NCBI RefSeq assembly: GCF_900087015.1 | Contig: NZ_FLKP01000002.1 | Span: 992,001 to 1,056,000 of the forward strand | DNA from: Christensenella timonensis | GTDB taxonomy: Bacteria; Bacillota; Clostridia; Christensenellales; Christensenellaceae | DNA length: 64,000 bases | Reading direction: 5' to 3' | Program-made: the position numbers and the translations under genes | The notes under the pieces: model-generated | The model's database searches: none | Told to the model about the DNA's origin: nothing | Seen by the model: the letters and a program-made list of their open reading frames with translations, nothing else | In this document: positions 15,877 to 24,907 of the stretch, piece after piece | How positions within the stretch are numbered: position 1 is the stretch's first letter | How the letters are laid out: each line of letters begins with the position of its first letter

Positions 15877-17091
15877 ATGAAGAAAATAATTGGATTTGTG
15901 CTGTGCGTCGTGATGGTCGTAATGATCTTTGCAGCATGCGCGGCCCCGGCGGCGGAATCGTCCGCACCCGCGAGTGAAAGCGCCGCGGCTACCGAGGGCA
16001 GCGAAGAGAACCTACCGGATGCTGATGCGACAGCCGCTACGGACAAAGACGCGGCGACGCCTACATCGGACATTGTCGTGGGCCTTGCAAACGGCTACAT
16101 GGGCAATACGTGGCGTGCGCAGTATGTAGAAGCGTTTGAAACGAAAGCGCAGGAGCTGAAGGACAAAGGCATAATCAAGGACTTTATGAGCGCAAGCACA
16201 AATACGGACGTGACGGAACAGTTAAACCAGATCAACAACATGATCAGCAACGGTGTGAACGCGATCCTGCTAAACCCGATCTCGCCTGCTTCCGTGGCGC
16301 CGATCCTCGCGAAATGCGAAGCCAGCGGCGTATTGCTGGTCATTGCGACAGACCCTGCAGCTGTCGATGAGAACATGGTCGAAGTATTGGTCGATAACAA
16401 GGCATTCTTTGAGATCATGACAAAATGGTTTGTGGATAAACTGGGTGGAAAAGGAAACATTGTACAGATCACAGGTACGCCGGGCATGCCGGCAGACCTT
16501 GTACGCCAGAAGGTCGCTGAGGACATCCTCGCACAGTACCCTGACATCAAGGTTTTGGGTTCTGCGCCGGGCAGCTGGTCGCAGACGGAATCCCAGTCTG
16601 TTATGTCCACATTCCTCTCCACGTACGACCAGATCGACGGCGTACTGACACAGGACGTTATGGCGGAAGGCATCCTGCGCGCCTATGAGACGGCAGGAAA
16701 AGACGCGCCGATCATGACGGGGGATTATGTATTCAGTTTCTTCCGCAAATGGGAAACACTTCCAGACCTTGAAGCGTGCGGCGCTACATTCCAGCCGCAG
16801 GCATCGGCAGACGCGCTGCAGTATGCAGTACGCATCCTGCAGGGAAAAACATTGACGGCAGAGCTTGGGCCCAACCCGCTCGATGAGACGATGATCAATG
16901 CGATCAACATTCCGCCGTCATACTGCGTAACCAAAGAAGCGCCGGCTGCGGATGCGGAATGGACAAAGGGTTACGACAAAACGCAGTTTATTTCGCTGGA
17001 AGAAGCGATCAAACTGGGTGAAGGCCAGCCTGACACAGCAAGCCTGGGCTCTTCCCTTTCGGACGAGCAATGGGATGAAATGTTCAGCTGA
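15877..17091 (+). CDS. Sugar-type ABC transporter substrate-binding lipoprotein
   Basis: This extracellular lipoprotein has 404 residues. The signal peptide MKKIIGFVLCVV... ends in the lipobox FAAC with Cys21 as the acylated residue. A flexible Ala/Ser/Glu/Thr-rich linker follows to about residue 65 and then a two-lobe Peripla_BP_4 (RbsB-like) domain, with DIVVGLANGYMGNTWR at its start. It is a paralogue of the binding protein at 43789, which has the same signal-peptide style and linker type. The surrounding acyl-CoA enzymes suggest the ligand is something later activated with CoA. The ligand itself is unknown. Confidence 0.92.
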   Translation: MKKIIGFVLCVVMVVMIFAACAAPAAESSAPASESAAATEGSEENLPDADATAATDKDAATPTSDIVVGLANGYMGNTWRAQYVEAFETKAQELKDKGIIKDFMSASTNTDVTEQLNQINNMISNGVNAILLNPISPASVAPILAKCEASGVLLVIATDPAAVDENMVEVLVDNKAFFEIMTKWFVDKLGGKGNIVQITGTPGMPADLVRQKVAEDILAQYPDIKVLGSAPGSWSQTESQSVMSTFLSTYDQIDGVLTQDVMAEGILRAYETAGKDAPIMTGDYVFSFFRKWETLPDLEACGATFQPQASADALQYAVRILQGKTLTAELGPNPLDETMINAINIPPSYCVTKEAPAADAEWTKGYDKTQFISLEEAIKLGEGQPDTASLGSSLSDEQWDEMFS

Positions 17092-17112
17092 GTGAAGTAA
17101 AGTTGTTTGGCT

Positions 17113-17140
17113 TATGGGGCGCAAAAAAATGCGCCCCATA
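17113..17140 (+). promoter_or_regulatory. Intercistronic hairpin after the second binding protein
   Basis: TATGGGGCGC (17113-17122) and GCGCCCCATA (17131-17140) form a perfect 10-bp stem around an A-rich loop. Only AAAACTCC follows, not a T-run. Its place, just after the binding-protein gene and before the ATPase gene, matches the hairpin at 591-625. Confidence 0.65.
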
Positions 17141-17202
17141 AAAACTCCTGTTCTTGATTGGCCGCAGGGCGGCTAAAATTTACTGTGCCGGGGTGAATTA
17201 AC

Positions 17203-18705
17203 TTGGAATTGATTTGTAATAATGTAACAAAAAGATTTGGCAGCGTCGTTGCTCTGAGCAATGCAACGCTCAATGCAAAGGCGGGAGAGGTCAGAGCGCT
17301 TGTGGGCGGCAACGGCTCGGGGAAAAGCACGCTGGCTAAAATCCTTGGGGGAAGCGTCGCGATCGACAGCGGCGAGATCACGCTGGACGGGGAAGTTTAT
17401 CAAGTGGATTCCCCCGTACAGGCAAAGCAAAAAGGAATTGTTATTACGTCACAGGAATTGAGCCTTCTTAAGAACCTGAATATCGTGCAGAATATATGCC
17501 TTTGCAATATGGATCGCAAAAAAGGCGTTCCGCTGCTCGATTATAAGGAAATGGAACGGCGCACAAGGGACGTGTTGAAACTCATCAATAAAGAACATTT
17601 GATCGGCAGTGAAATAGGGTCGCTGCCGGCGAATGAACAGTACTTGCTGGAACTGGCGAAAGCGTTGGTACAAAAACCAAAGGTACTGATTGTGGACGAG
17701 ATCACCTCCGCGCTTTATAAGGCCGACGTCGCGCTGGTGGCAAAGATATTGGAAAACCTGAAAAGGGAAGGCGTGATTGTCCTGTTTATTTCTCACCGCA
17801 TGAACGAAGTATTTGATATGTGCGATTCTGTGACGGTACTGCGGAACGGCGATACGGTAGGAACGTTCGATAAGCACGAATTGACGGAGATCGCGCTGAT
17901 CTCGCATATGTCAGGCCGGGAGATATCAAGCGAACACCGCGAGGAGAGCAAGGCCGTCGATATGGGAGACCATGCCACGCTGATGGAAACGAAGGTAAGC
18001 CTTCCGAACTTTGGAAAAGAGGTCGGTTTTGTGGTGCGTGAAAGCGAATTCGTGGGGATCGCGGGATTGGACGGCCAGGGGCAGACAACGTTGCTGCGTT
18101 CGCTTTTCGGCATGAACGGCGCGATCGATATGACGCTGGCGGGAAAGCAGATACGCGTGACTTCCCCGGGCAACGCGATTGCCCATGGTTTTGCTTTTTT
18201 ATCCGGCGACCGTGAAGCGGAAGGTACTTTCAAGGAACGTTCCATCGCGGAGAACTTTGGCGCTGTCACAAACCTTGTACTAAAGAAAAAATCTGCGGAC
18301 GTGGACAAAAGCCTGCAGGAAAACGGCGTCAAGTATAACAGCTCTAAAGACTTGATCATCTCGCTTTCAGGCGGCAACCAGCAAAAGGTCGTGATTGCAC
18401 GCTGGACGTGCACGGATGCAAAGCTGCTGCTCGCAGACGACCCGACCAAAGGGATCGATATACAAGCGCGCCGGGATGTACATGATACGTTTTTGAAAAT
18501 GATCGAAAAGGGCGCGTCCGTCGTCATGATCTCCAGCGACGACGAAGAGCTGGTGGAAACATGCAAAATGATGCCGCTATCGCGGGTGCTCGTGATGTAT
18601 GAAGGAGAAATCGCCCAGACACTGACGGGCGGCGACATCACGTTGGAAAAAATCGCAGCGGCGGCAAGCGGCGGAAAACTGAACAGCGAGGTGAAAAAGT
18701 CATGA
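17203..18705 (+). CDS. Sugar ABC transporter ATP-binding protein with altered NBD2 Walker B
   Basis: This RbsA-type tandem ATPase of 500 residues energises the importer at 15877-20667. NBD1 has GGNGSGKST and Walker B VDEITSA. NBD2 has GLDGQGQTT and LSGGNQQK, but its Walker B reads LADDPTKGID, so the catalytic Glu position is Asp. This could weaken hydrolysis at one site. A TTG start at 17203 is inferred: no ATG lies near the beginning of the domain and a GGGGTG site stands upstream. The stop overlaps the first permease start (ATGA at 18702). Confidence 0.9.
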   Translation: MELICNNVTKRFGSVVALSNATLNAKAGEVRALVGGNGSGKSTLAKILGGSVAIDSGEITLDGEVYQVDSPVQAKQKGIVITSQELSLLKNLNIVQNICLCNMDRKKGVPLLDYKEMERRTRDVLKLINKEHLIGSEIGSLPANEQYLLELAKALVQKPKVLIVDEITSALYKADVALVAKILENLKREGVIVLFISHRMNEVFDMCDSVTVLRNGDTVGTFDKHELTEIALISHMSGREISSEHREESKAVDMGDHATLMETKVSLPNFGKEVGFVVRESEFVGIAGLDGQGQTTLLRSLFGMNGAIDMTLAGKQIRVTSPGNAIAHGFAFLSGDREAEGTFKERSIAENFGAVTNLVLKKKSADVDKSLQENGVKYNSSKDLIISLSGGNQQKVVIARWTCTDAKLLLADDPTKGIDIQARRDVHDTFLKMIEKGASVVMISSDDEELVETCKMMPLSRVLVMYEGEIAQTLTGGDITLEKIAAAASGGKLNSEVKKS

Positions 18706-19661
18706 AAGAAAAATGGATAAAATTGGTTCACTGGCCGCCGTTTCCGGCGCTCGCGCTCCTGGTGTTTTTCCTGGTATTGAACCAGTTTTTAGCGCCGGGA
18801 TATCTGGGCGGAAACTTTATCGCAAGCTTTCTGGCGGCAAACGCCCCGCTGATCATCGTATCGCTGGGGACGGCGGTGGTGCTGATCGGCGGCGGGATGG
18901 ATATTTCAATGGGAGGCCTTTTATGCCTGATCAACGTATGCTATGTCATGTTGGCGGAGGCGGGGTGCCCGATCGGCGTATGCCTGCTGGCGTGCCTCGC
19001 AGTAGGCGCGGCCGGCGGCTTCATCAACGGCTTATGTGTGGCAGTGTTCCGCGTGACACCGCTGCTGACGACATTTGCAACCTCCTTTATTTACGGCGGA
19101 ATCGCCCTGTGGCTGATGGATTCGCCAAGGGGCATCATCCAGAAGGAAATGATCAAATGGTACCTGGGATTTCTGGACGGCTACGGCGCACCCATCATCT
19201 TCATTGCCATTGCAGTGATCCTGTGGCTGGTTGTCAAAAAGACGCGCATGGGCGTATGGATCTATGCTGTGGGGCAGGACCAGATGAAGGCTTATGCCTC
19301 CGCCGTACCCGTGCGTAACGTCAAACTGTTCATGTATACGTTCAGCGGGCTGATCACAGGAATCGGCGGAATCGCGCTGACGTCATACATCGGCGCGGGC
19401 GATCCGCTTATCGCGGTCTCGATGACGATGTCCATCATCGCGGCATGCGTCATCGGGGGGATACTCCTTTCCGGCGGTGTGGGAGACGCGGTCGGCGCGA
19501 TATTCGGCGCGATATTTTTAGGGCTTGTTATTACGACGGTGCTGTCTTCTGTCAAGGATTCGTTTTACCAGAACTTCGTGCAGGGCATCATCATGGTGGT
19601 AGGCGTCGTCGGATCGATCCTCTTGAGCAGTGCGATCAAGAAGATCAAGCTGAAATCATAG
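18702..19661 (+). CDS. Sugar ABC transporter permease 1 (BPD_transp_2)
   Basis: This polytopic membrane protein of 319 residues is the first of two different permeases in this importer, so the channel is probably a heterodimer. The landmark GGGMDISMGG follows an early helix, and the late Gly-rich GGILLSGGVGDAVGA block matches the ABC-facing loop of the family. Its start overlaps the ATPase stop by four bases. The second permease follows after 16 bases. Confidence 0.9.
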   Translation: MKEKWIKLVHWPPFPALALLVFFLVLNQFLAPGYLGGNFIASFLAANAPLIIVSLGTAVVLIGGGMDISMGGLLCLINVCYVMLAEAGCPIGVCLLACLAVGAAGGFINGLCVAVFRVTPLLTTFATSFIYGGIALWLMDSPRGIIQKEMIKWYLGFLDGYGAPIIFIAIAVILWLVVKKTRMGVWIYAVGQDQMKAYASAVPVRNVKLFMYTFSGLITGIGGIALTSYIGAGDPLIAVSMTMSIIAACVIGGILLSGGVGDAVGAIFGAIFLGLVITTVLSSVKDSFYQNFVQGIIMVVGVVGSILLSSAIKKIKLKS

Positions 19662-19677
19662 GAAGCGGGTGGCATAC

Positions 19678-20667
19678 ATGAACGAAATGGAAATACAGAT
19701 GAAATCAGACAGAAATGGATTTCTCAAAAATCAGAACGTCAAGGACTTCCTGCCATCGGTCGTCATCATTGTTTTGCTGGTATTGATCGGCAATGTATTG
19801 AGTCCCGGGTTTGCGAATATGAACAACATGATGAACATCCTTGCCAAGGCGTGTATCCTTGCGGTGGCATGCATTGGACAGGCATACGTGATGATCTCGG
19901 GCAATGCGGGCATCGATATGTCGATCGGCGCATTCATGAGCATGTCGGCCCTGATCGGCCCGATGATTTCGGGCGGTACGGATGCAGGGCTGATCGTAAC
20001 GATATTGGCCTTCGCGGCGATCGGCGCGGGGTTTGGCCTCGCAAACGGCGCGGGCATCCAGTTTTTCAGGATCCCTTCGCTGGTCATGACGCTGGCGATG
20101 TCGGCGGTCATCAACGGACTCACACTGGGCGTGACGAGGGGGCAGCCGTCTATGACGATCCCCCCCAGTCTCCTTGTGTTGGGGAATCCGGTCGCAGGGC
20201 CGGTACGCGCGATGACGTTCGTGGCGATCGCCATCCTTGCCGTCATGATGGTCATACTACATAAAACTAATTTTGGGCGCTCGCTTTTTATGGTGGGCAG
20301 CAACCGCAACGCGGCGAAGCTCATCGGGCTTAAGGTAAACGCGATCGTTATCGGGACGTATATGATTTCCGCGGTCATCGCCTGCATGGCGGGACTGATG
20401 CTCGTGGGGTATGTGGGCAGCGCACAGCTGCAGATGGGCGAGGAATATACGCTGCTTTCCGTAGCGGCGGTCGTCATCGGCGGCACCAAGCTTTCGGGAG
20501 GCAAAGGCGGACTCATCGGCGGATTGCTGGGCGCTGTGGTATTGATGCTGTTGACGAGCATCCTCGTAGCGCTGGGGCTGCCGGCGGGCGTGCGGCAACT
20601 GATACAGGGCGCGATGCTGCTGGCGATCATCCTGGTCAACAGCAGGGAACCCAAATTGAGAAACTAA
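19678..20667 (+). CDS. Sugar ABC transporter permease 2 (BPD_transp_2)
   Basis: This second permease of the importer has 329 residues, a short charged N-terminus (MNEMEIQMKSDR) and about eight to ten hydrophobic helices. The family motif appears as GNAGIDMSIGA and the late loop as GGTKLSGGKGG. ATG 19678 is taken as the start; an in-frame GTG at 19669 would add three residues. A thiolase gene follows 25 bases later in the same direction, which places the importer physically inside the acyl-CoA gene set. Confidence 0.9.
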   Translation: MNEMEIQMKSDRNGFLKNQNVKDFLPSVVIIVLLVLIGNVLSPGFANMNNMMNILAKACILAVACIGQAYVMISGNAGIDMSIGAFMSMSALIGPMISGGTDAGLIVTILAFAAIGAGFGLANGAGIQFFRIPSLVMTLAMSAVINGLTLGVTRGQPSMTIPPSLLVLGNPVAGPVRAMTFVAIAILAVMMVILHKTNFGRSLFMVGSNRNAAKLIGLKVNAIVIGTYMISAVIACMAGLMLVGYVGSAQLQMGEEYTLLSVAAVVIGGTKLSGGKGGLIGGLLGAVVLMLLTSILVALGLPAGVRQLIQGAMLLAIILVNSREPKLRN

Positions 20668-20692
20668 TGGAATAGGAAAAGGAGAAAGCAAA

Positions 20693-21871
20693 ATGAAGGA
20701 TATTGTGATTATTGACGGAGCACGTACGGCAATCGGTTCTTTTGGCGGTTCGCTGAAGGATTTTCCCGTGACGGACCTGGGCGCTATCGTGATCGAGGAA
20801 GCTCTCAAACGCTCGGGCGTGAAAAAAGAAGATGTGGACGAGGTCGTGATGGGCTGCGTAGGACAGGTAGCGGAAGACGCTTTTATGGCACGCCGCTGCG
20901 CGATCAAGGCGGGTATCCCGGCTACGACAAGCACGGCCTACACGGTAAACCGTTTGTGTTCCTCCGGCCTGCAGGCGATTGTAACGGGGGCGATGGCGAT
21001 TGAAGCGGAGGATGCGGAGATCGTCGTTGCCGGCGGTGCGGAAAGCATGAACAACCTTCCTTATTATGTACGCAAGGCGCGTTTTGGCCTCCGCATGGGC
21101 GACTCCGTTTTGGAGGACGGCCTTGTGACTTCGCTCACCGATCCGTTCTCCGGTAAGCATATGGGCATCACGGCGGAGAACGTTGCGGAAAAATACCATA
21201 TTTCGCGTAAGGATCAGGATCAGTTTGCGTTGGAAAGCCAGCAGAAAGCCGCAAAAGCAGTGGCGGACGGTGTATTCCGGGATGAGATCGTCCCTGTAAC
21301 GGTAAAACGTAAAAAAGAAGAGTTCGTATTCGATACGGACGAGCATATCCGGGCCAATACAACACTGGAAAAACTTGCATCCCTGCGTCCGGCCTTTAAA
21401 GAAGGCGGCACGGTGACGGCGGGGAATGCTTCAGGCATCAACGACGGCGCGGGGGCGGTCGTGATGATGACGGCGGAGAAAGCGGAAGAAATGGGGCTGG
21501 AGCCCAAGCTGCGCTTAGTTGCCTATGCGGCGGCGGGCGTTGAGCCGAGCCTGATGGGCACAGGGCCGATCCCCTCGGTGAAAAAAGCGTTGAAACGCGC
21601 GGGCCTTAACATCGGGGATATGGATATCATTGAACTCAACGAAGCGTTTGCCGCACAGGCGTTGTGCTGCATCCGCGAACTGGGCATGGATGTATCGAAA
21701 GTGAACCCCCACGGCGGCGCGATCGCCATGGGACACCCGATTGGCGGTACGGGCGCCATCCTGACGGTCAAGCTGATGTATGACATGATGAAATCCGGCG
21801 CGAAATATGGAATGGAAACCTTATGCATCGGCGGCGGGCAGGGACTCACGATGATCTATGAGCGGATTTAG
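20693..21871 (+). CDS. Acetyl-CoA C-acetyltransferase (thiolase)
   Basis: This 392-residue cytosolic thiolase condenses two acetyl-CoA or, in the catabolic direction, cleaves a 3-ketoacyl-CoA. The acyl-accepting Cys89 is in RLCSSGLQ, the His of the GHPIGGTG block and the final CIGGGQG Cys/Gly loop complete the active site, and NEAFAAQA is present. Length matches Thl/AtoB enzymes. It is followed by 3-hydroxyacyl-CoA dehydrogenase and CoA-transferase genes, a set that interconverts acetoacetyl-CoA, 3-hydroxybutyryl-CoA and free acids. No crotonase or acyl-CoA dehydrogenase is present in the window, so a full butyrate pathway is not encoded here. Confidence 0.95.
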   Translation: MKDIVIIDGARTAIGSFGGSLKDFPVTDLGAIVIEEALKRSGVKKEDVDEVVMGCVGQVAEDAFMARRCAIKAGIPATTSTAYTVNRLCSSGLQAIVTGAMAIEAEDAEIVVAGGAESMNNLPYYVRKARFGLRMGDSVLEDGLVTSLTDPFSGKHMGITAENVAEKYHISRKDQDQFALESQQKAAKAVADGVFRDEIVPVTVKRKKEEFVFDTDEHIRANTTLEKLASLRPAFKEGGTVTAGNASGINDGAGAVVMMTAEKAEEMGLEPKLRLVAYAAAGVEPSLMGTGPIPSVKKALKRAGLNIGDMDIIELNEAFAAQALCCIRELGMDVSKVNPHGGAIAMGHPIGGTGAILTVKLMYDMMKSGAKYGMETLCIGGGQGLTMIYERI

Positions 21872-22007
21872 GGCTTAAGATTTGGGATATTTCAAAAAAT
21901 TGGAACATCCCGGCTGAAGGGTTTGCGCGGCGCAGGGCGTTTGATCCGTTTTCGGACAGTTGACCTTGCACCGCGCACAGACCCTTTTTTGGAAAGGGGC
22001 AGAGAAA

Positions 22008-22853
22008 ATGGCATATAAGGTACTGGTAGTAGGTTCCGGACTGATGGGCGCGGGCATTGCGCAGGCGTGTGCGGAAGCGGGCGCTGTGGTTTTCCTGGCG
22101 GATATAAACAGGGAAGTGGCGCAAAAGGGGTTGGATAACATCAAGCATTTTGTACGCCGCAAGGTGGAAAAAGGCAAGATCGAACAAGACAAATACGATG
22201 AAACCATTGGAAATATCACGGTAGTGGAACAGTATGCCGAGGCGATCGGCGTGGACTTTGCGATCGAGGTCGTTTCAGAAAACCTCGAACTCAAAAAGAA
22301 AATCTTTGCCAGGCTGGATGCGGAAATGCCGGGGCACACCATACTCGCTTCCAATACTTCGACGTTTTCGATCACCGCGCTTGCAGGCGCGACAAAAAGA
22401 CCGGACAAGGTGGTGGGAACGCATTTCTTTATTCCCGCGCCGGTCATGAAGCTCGTGGAGGTGATCCCCGGGCTGCTGACAGGCGGCGATACGTTTGAAA
22501 AGGCAATGGACTTTGCAAAAACGATCAACAAAACACCCATCAAGGCGCCGGATACGTCGGCTTTCCTGGTCAACCGCCTGTTGGTGCCGATGTGGAACGA
22601 GGCGGCATTTTTGGTGATGGAGGGCAATGACCCCAAAGACGTGGACGACGCCATGAAGCTGGGTGCAAACTTGCCCATGGGACCATGCGAACTGGCCGAT
22701 TTTGCAGGGCTTGATACGGTGCTGTGCGTGATGACGGAAATGTTTGAAAGTTTTGGCGAACCGAAGTACCGCCCATGTCCGCTTTTGAAGAAAATGGTGG
22801 CGGCGGGCCTTTACGGACGAAAGTCCGGGCGGGGATTTTACGAATATTCTTAA
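22008..22853 (+). CDS. 3-hydroxyacyl-CoA dehydrogenase (Hbd-like)
   Basis: This protein of 281 residues oxidises 3-hydroxyacyl-CoA to 3-ketoacyl-CoA with NAD(P). The Rossmann motif GSGLMGAG sits at residues 9-16, the catalytic His/Glu region includes [17 protein letters not shown], and the C-terminal helical domain ends with [14 protein letters not shown]. Length equals clostridial 3-hydroxybutyryl-CoA dehydrogenase. The ATG at 22008 follows GGAAAGGGGCAGAG; upstream in-frame codons lack a ribosome site. A direct partner of the thiolase upstream is expected. Confidence 0.94.
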   Translation: MAYKVLVVGSGLMGAGIAQACAEAGAVVFLADINREVAQKGLDNIKHFVRRKVEKGKIEQDKYDETIGNITVVEQYAEAIGVDFAIEVVSENLELKKKIFARLDAEMPGHTILASNTSTFSITALAGATKRPDKVVGTHFFIPAPVMKLVEVIPGLLTGGDTFEKAMDFAKTINKTPIKAPDTSAFLVNRLLVPMWNEAAFLVMEGNDPKDVDDAMKLGANLPMGPCELADFAGLDTVLCVMTEMFESFGEPKYRPCPLLKKMVAAGLYGRKSGRGFYEYS

Positions 22854-22918
22854 GGATGGATCTGGGTGCGTCCGGCCCACGGCGCCGGGCGTACCCGCAA
22901 CAAGAGAGGAGAAAAGCA

Positions 22919-24505
22919 ATGCGCAAGCCTGAATTTTTGACGGCGGAAGAAGCGGTGAAGCTGATCCCCGACGGCGCGACGGTCGCCACGGTGGGAATGA
23001 CGCTGATTTCTGCCGCGGAAACGGTATTGAAGGAAATCGAAAGGAGCTTTTTGGAGAAGAACACGCCCAGGGATCTGACGCTGGTACATTCCTGCGGGCA
23101 GAGCGACCGCGACAGGGGAATCCAGCACTTTGCGCACGAAGGACTGCTGAAAAAGATCGTAGGCGGGCACTGGGGCCTGCAGCCGAAGATCATGGAGATG
23201 ATCTCGGAAAACAAAATATTTGCTTACTGTTTCCCGCAGGGGCAGTTTGCCCAGCTTTACAGGAGTATGGCGGGAGGCGAACCGGGCAAGATCAGTAAGG
23301 TTGGTCTGGGAACGTTTATCGATCCGCGTATGGGCGGAGGCAAAATGAATGATATCACACAGAACGAACCCGATATGGTGGACATCGTGACCATAGACGG
23401 AGAAGAATATATGCGCTATAAACCGATCCCGCTCGATGCGGTCATCATCCGCGGGACAAAGGTGGACGAGCTGGGGAACCTGACTACGGACGAGGAATGT
23501 ATGCAGCTTGAGGTGTTCTCCGCCGTACTGGCCGCCAAAAAATTCGGCGGAAAGGTCATCGCGCAGGCGAAGCATTTGGTAAAAGCGGGAACGCTGCATC
23601 CAAAACAGGTGATCGTGCCGGGCGTGTTCATCGACGCGGTCGTATTGTGTGACGATCCGCAGGAGGATCACCGTATGACCCACAGCTTTTATGAAGATCC
23701 GGCGTATTGCGGGGACATCCGTGAGCCTGACGCCGCGCCGTCCCCGCAGCCGCTCTCGCTGCGCAAGGTGATTGGACGGCGAGCCGCGATGGAGATACGT
23801 GAAAACGATATCCTAAACGTGGGAACGGGTATCCCTAACGACACGGTGGGCAGCGTGATCGCCGAAGAAGGCGTGGGAGGCGATGTGACGCTGACGGTGG
23901 AATCCGGCATTTATGGAGGACTGCCTTTGGGAGGCGTGGATTTCGGCATCGCCAAAAACTGTTATGCGCTGGTACGCCATGACGATCAGTTTGACTTTTA
24001 CAATGGCGCGGGCGTGGATGTGACTTTTATGGGCGCAGGGGAAATGGACGCGGAAGGGAATGTAAACGCGACCAAGCTCGGGCCGAGGCCTACGGGCGCA
24101 GGCGGATTCATTGACATCACGCGCAACGCAAAGCATGTGGTTTTCTGCTCGACTTTTACGGGCAAAGGCCTTGCCTGTTCGTTTGAGGACGGTAGGCTGA
24201 AGATCGACCAGGAAGGAAGCCTGAAAAAAATGGTAAAAAATATTCAGCAAGTCTCCTATAATGGAAAACTCGCACGCGAGCGTGGACAAAAAATGCATTT
24301 TGTAACGGAACGCGCTGTGTTTGAGCTAAGGGCTGAAGGGCCGGTACTCACGGAAATCGCACCGGGCGTCGATCTGAAGAAAGATATTTTGGAGCAGATG
24401 GAATTTACGCCCGTCATAGCAGGCGACCTAAAAGAGATGAATCCGGCGCTGTTCTGCGAACAGCCATTTGGACTTGCGGCATTCGTGAAAGGGGAAACAG
24501 AATGA
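22919..24505 (+). CDS. Acyl-CoA:acetate/3-ketoacid CoA-transferase, fused alpha-beta (YdiF/Pct-like)
   Basis: This single-chain family I CoA-transferase of 528 residues has two SugarP-like CoA-transferase domains, about 1-270 and 300-520. The catalytic Glu is probably Glu328 in the strand TLTVESGIYGG, where the enzyme-CoA thioester forms. Family members move CoA between acetate, propionate, acetoacetate or butyrate. The start at 22919 follows AGAGAGGAG; the frame continues upstream without a ribosome site. Its stop overlaps the VOC gene start (ATGA at 24502). It would release or activate the acid end product of the pathway. Confidence 0.93.
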   Translation: MRKPEFLTAEEAVKLIPDGATVATVGMTLISAAETVLKEIERSFLEKNTPRDLTLVHSCGQSDRDRGIQHFAHEGLLKKIVGGHWGLQPKIMEMISENKIFAYCFPQGQFAQLYRSMAGGEPGKISKVGLGTFIDPRMGGGKMNDITQNEPDMVDIVTIDGEEYMRYKPIPLDAVIIRGTKVDELGNLTTDEECMQLEVFSAVLAAKKFGGKVIAQAKHLVKAGTLHPKQVIVPGVFIDAVVLCDDPQEDHRMTHSFYEDPAYCGDIREPDAAPSPQPLSLRKVIGRRAAMEIRENDILNVGTGIPNDTVGSVIAEEGVGGDVTLTVESGIYGGLPLGGVDFGIAKNCYALVRHDDQFDFYNGAGVDVTFMGAGEMDAEGNVNATKLGPRPTGAGGFIDITRNAKHVVFCSTFTGKGLACSFEDGRLKIDQEGSLKKMVKNIQQVSYNGKLARERGQKMHFVTERAVFELRAEGPVLTEIAPGVDLKKDILEQMEFTPVIAGDLKEMNPALFCEQPFGLAAFVKGETE

Positions 24506-24897
24506 AAAATGCAAAATTACACCATGTAGGCATCATTTTCAAGGATATTGAGACGGCGGAGGCTTTTTTGGAGACGGTGGGCGTAGAGGAGGAATACCGC
24601 GGATATGTGGATTCGTACCAGGCGTGGTGTATCTTTTTGAAACCGAACGGCGGCAGCAAGGTGGAACTGATCATCCCCACCGGCGGTAAGTTGGCGGAAT
24701 ACAACAATGGCAAGGGCGGTATCCACCACATCGCTTACGAGGTGGACGATGTGGAGCAGGTACGCAGGGGTTTTGAGGCAAAGGGAATCAAACTACTCGA
24801 GGAAAAGGCCGTTCAGGGGGCAGGAAACATCATTGTCAACTTTATGCGTCCGCGCGACGGTAAGGGGATATTGGTAGAATTCGTAGAAACGGTCTGA
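24502..24897 (+). CDS. VOC protein, methylmalonyl-CoA epimerase-like
   Basis: This 131-residue single-chain VOC protein of the size of methylmalonyl-CoA epimerase begins with KLHHVGIIFKDIETAE and has GGIHHIAYEVDDVE in its second half and ILVEFVET at the end; these supply two His and a Glu for a metal site. It overlaps the CoA-transferase stop by four bases. Epimerisation of a 2-methyl- or 2-hydroxyacyl-CoA is plausible. No methylmalonyl-CoA mutase or decarboxylase is in the window, so the exact substrate stays open. It differs from the 175-residue VOC protein at 3252. Confidence 0.85.
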   Translation: MKNAKLHHVGIIFKDIETAEAFLETVGVEEEYRGYVDSYQAWCIFLKPNGGSKVELIIPTGGKLAEYNNGKGGIHHIAYEVDDVEQVRRGFEAKGIKLLEEKAVQGAGNIIVNFMRPRDGKGILVEFVETV

Positions 24898-24907
24898 GGG
24901 CCTCGTT

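Noticed and set aside
22775-22918. Upstream extension of the CoA-transferase
   Set aside because: The extra codons overlap the end of the dehydrogenase gene and lack a ribosome site. The ATG at 22919 has a clear site and begins the conserved domain.
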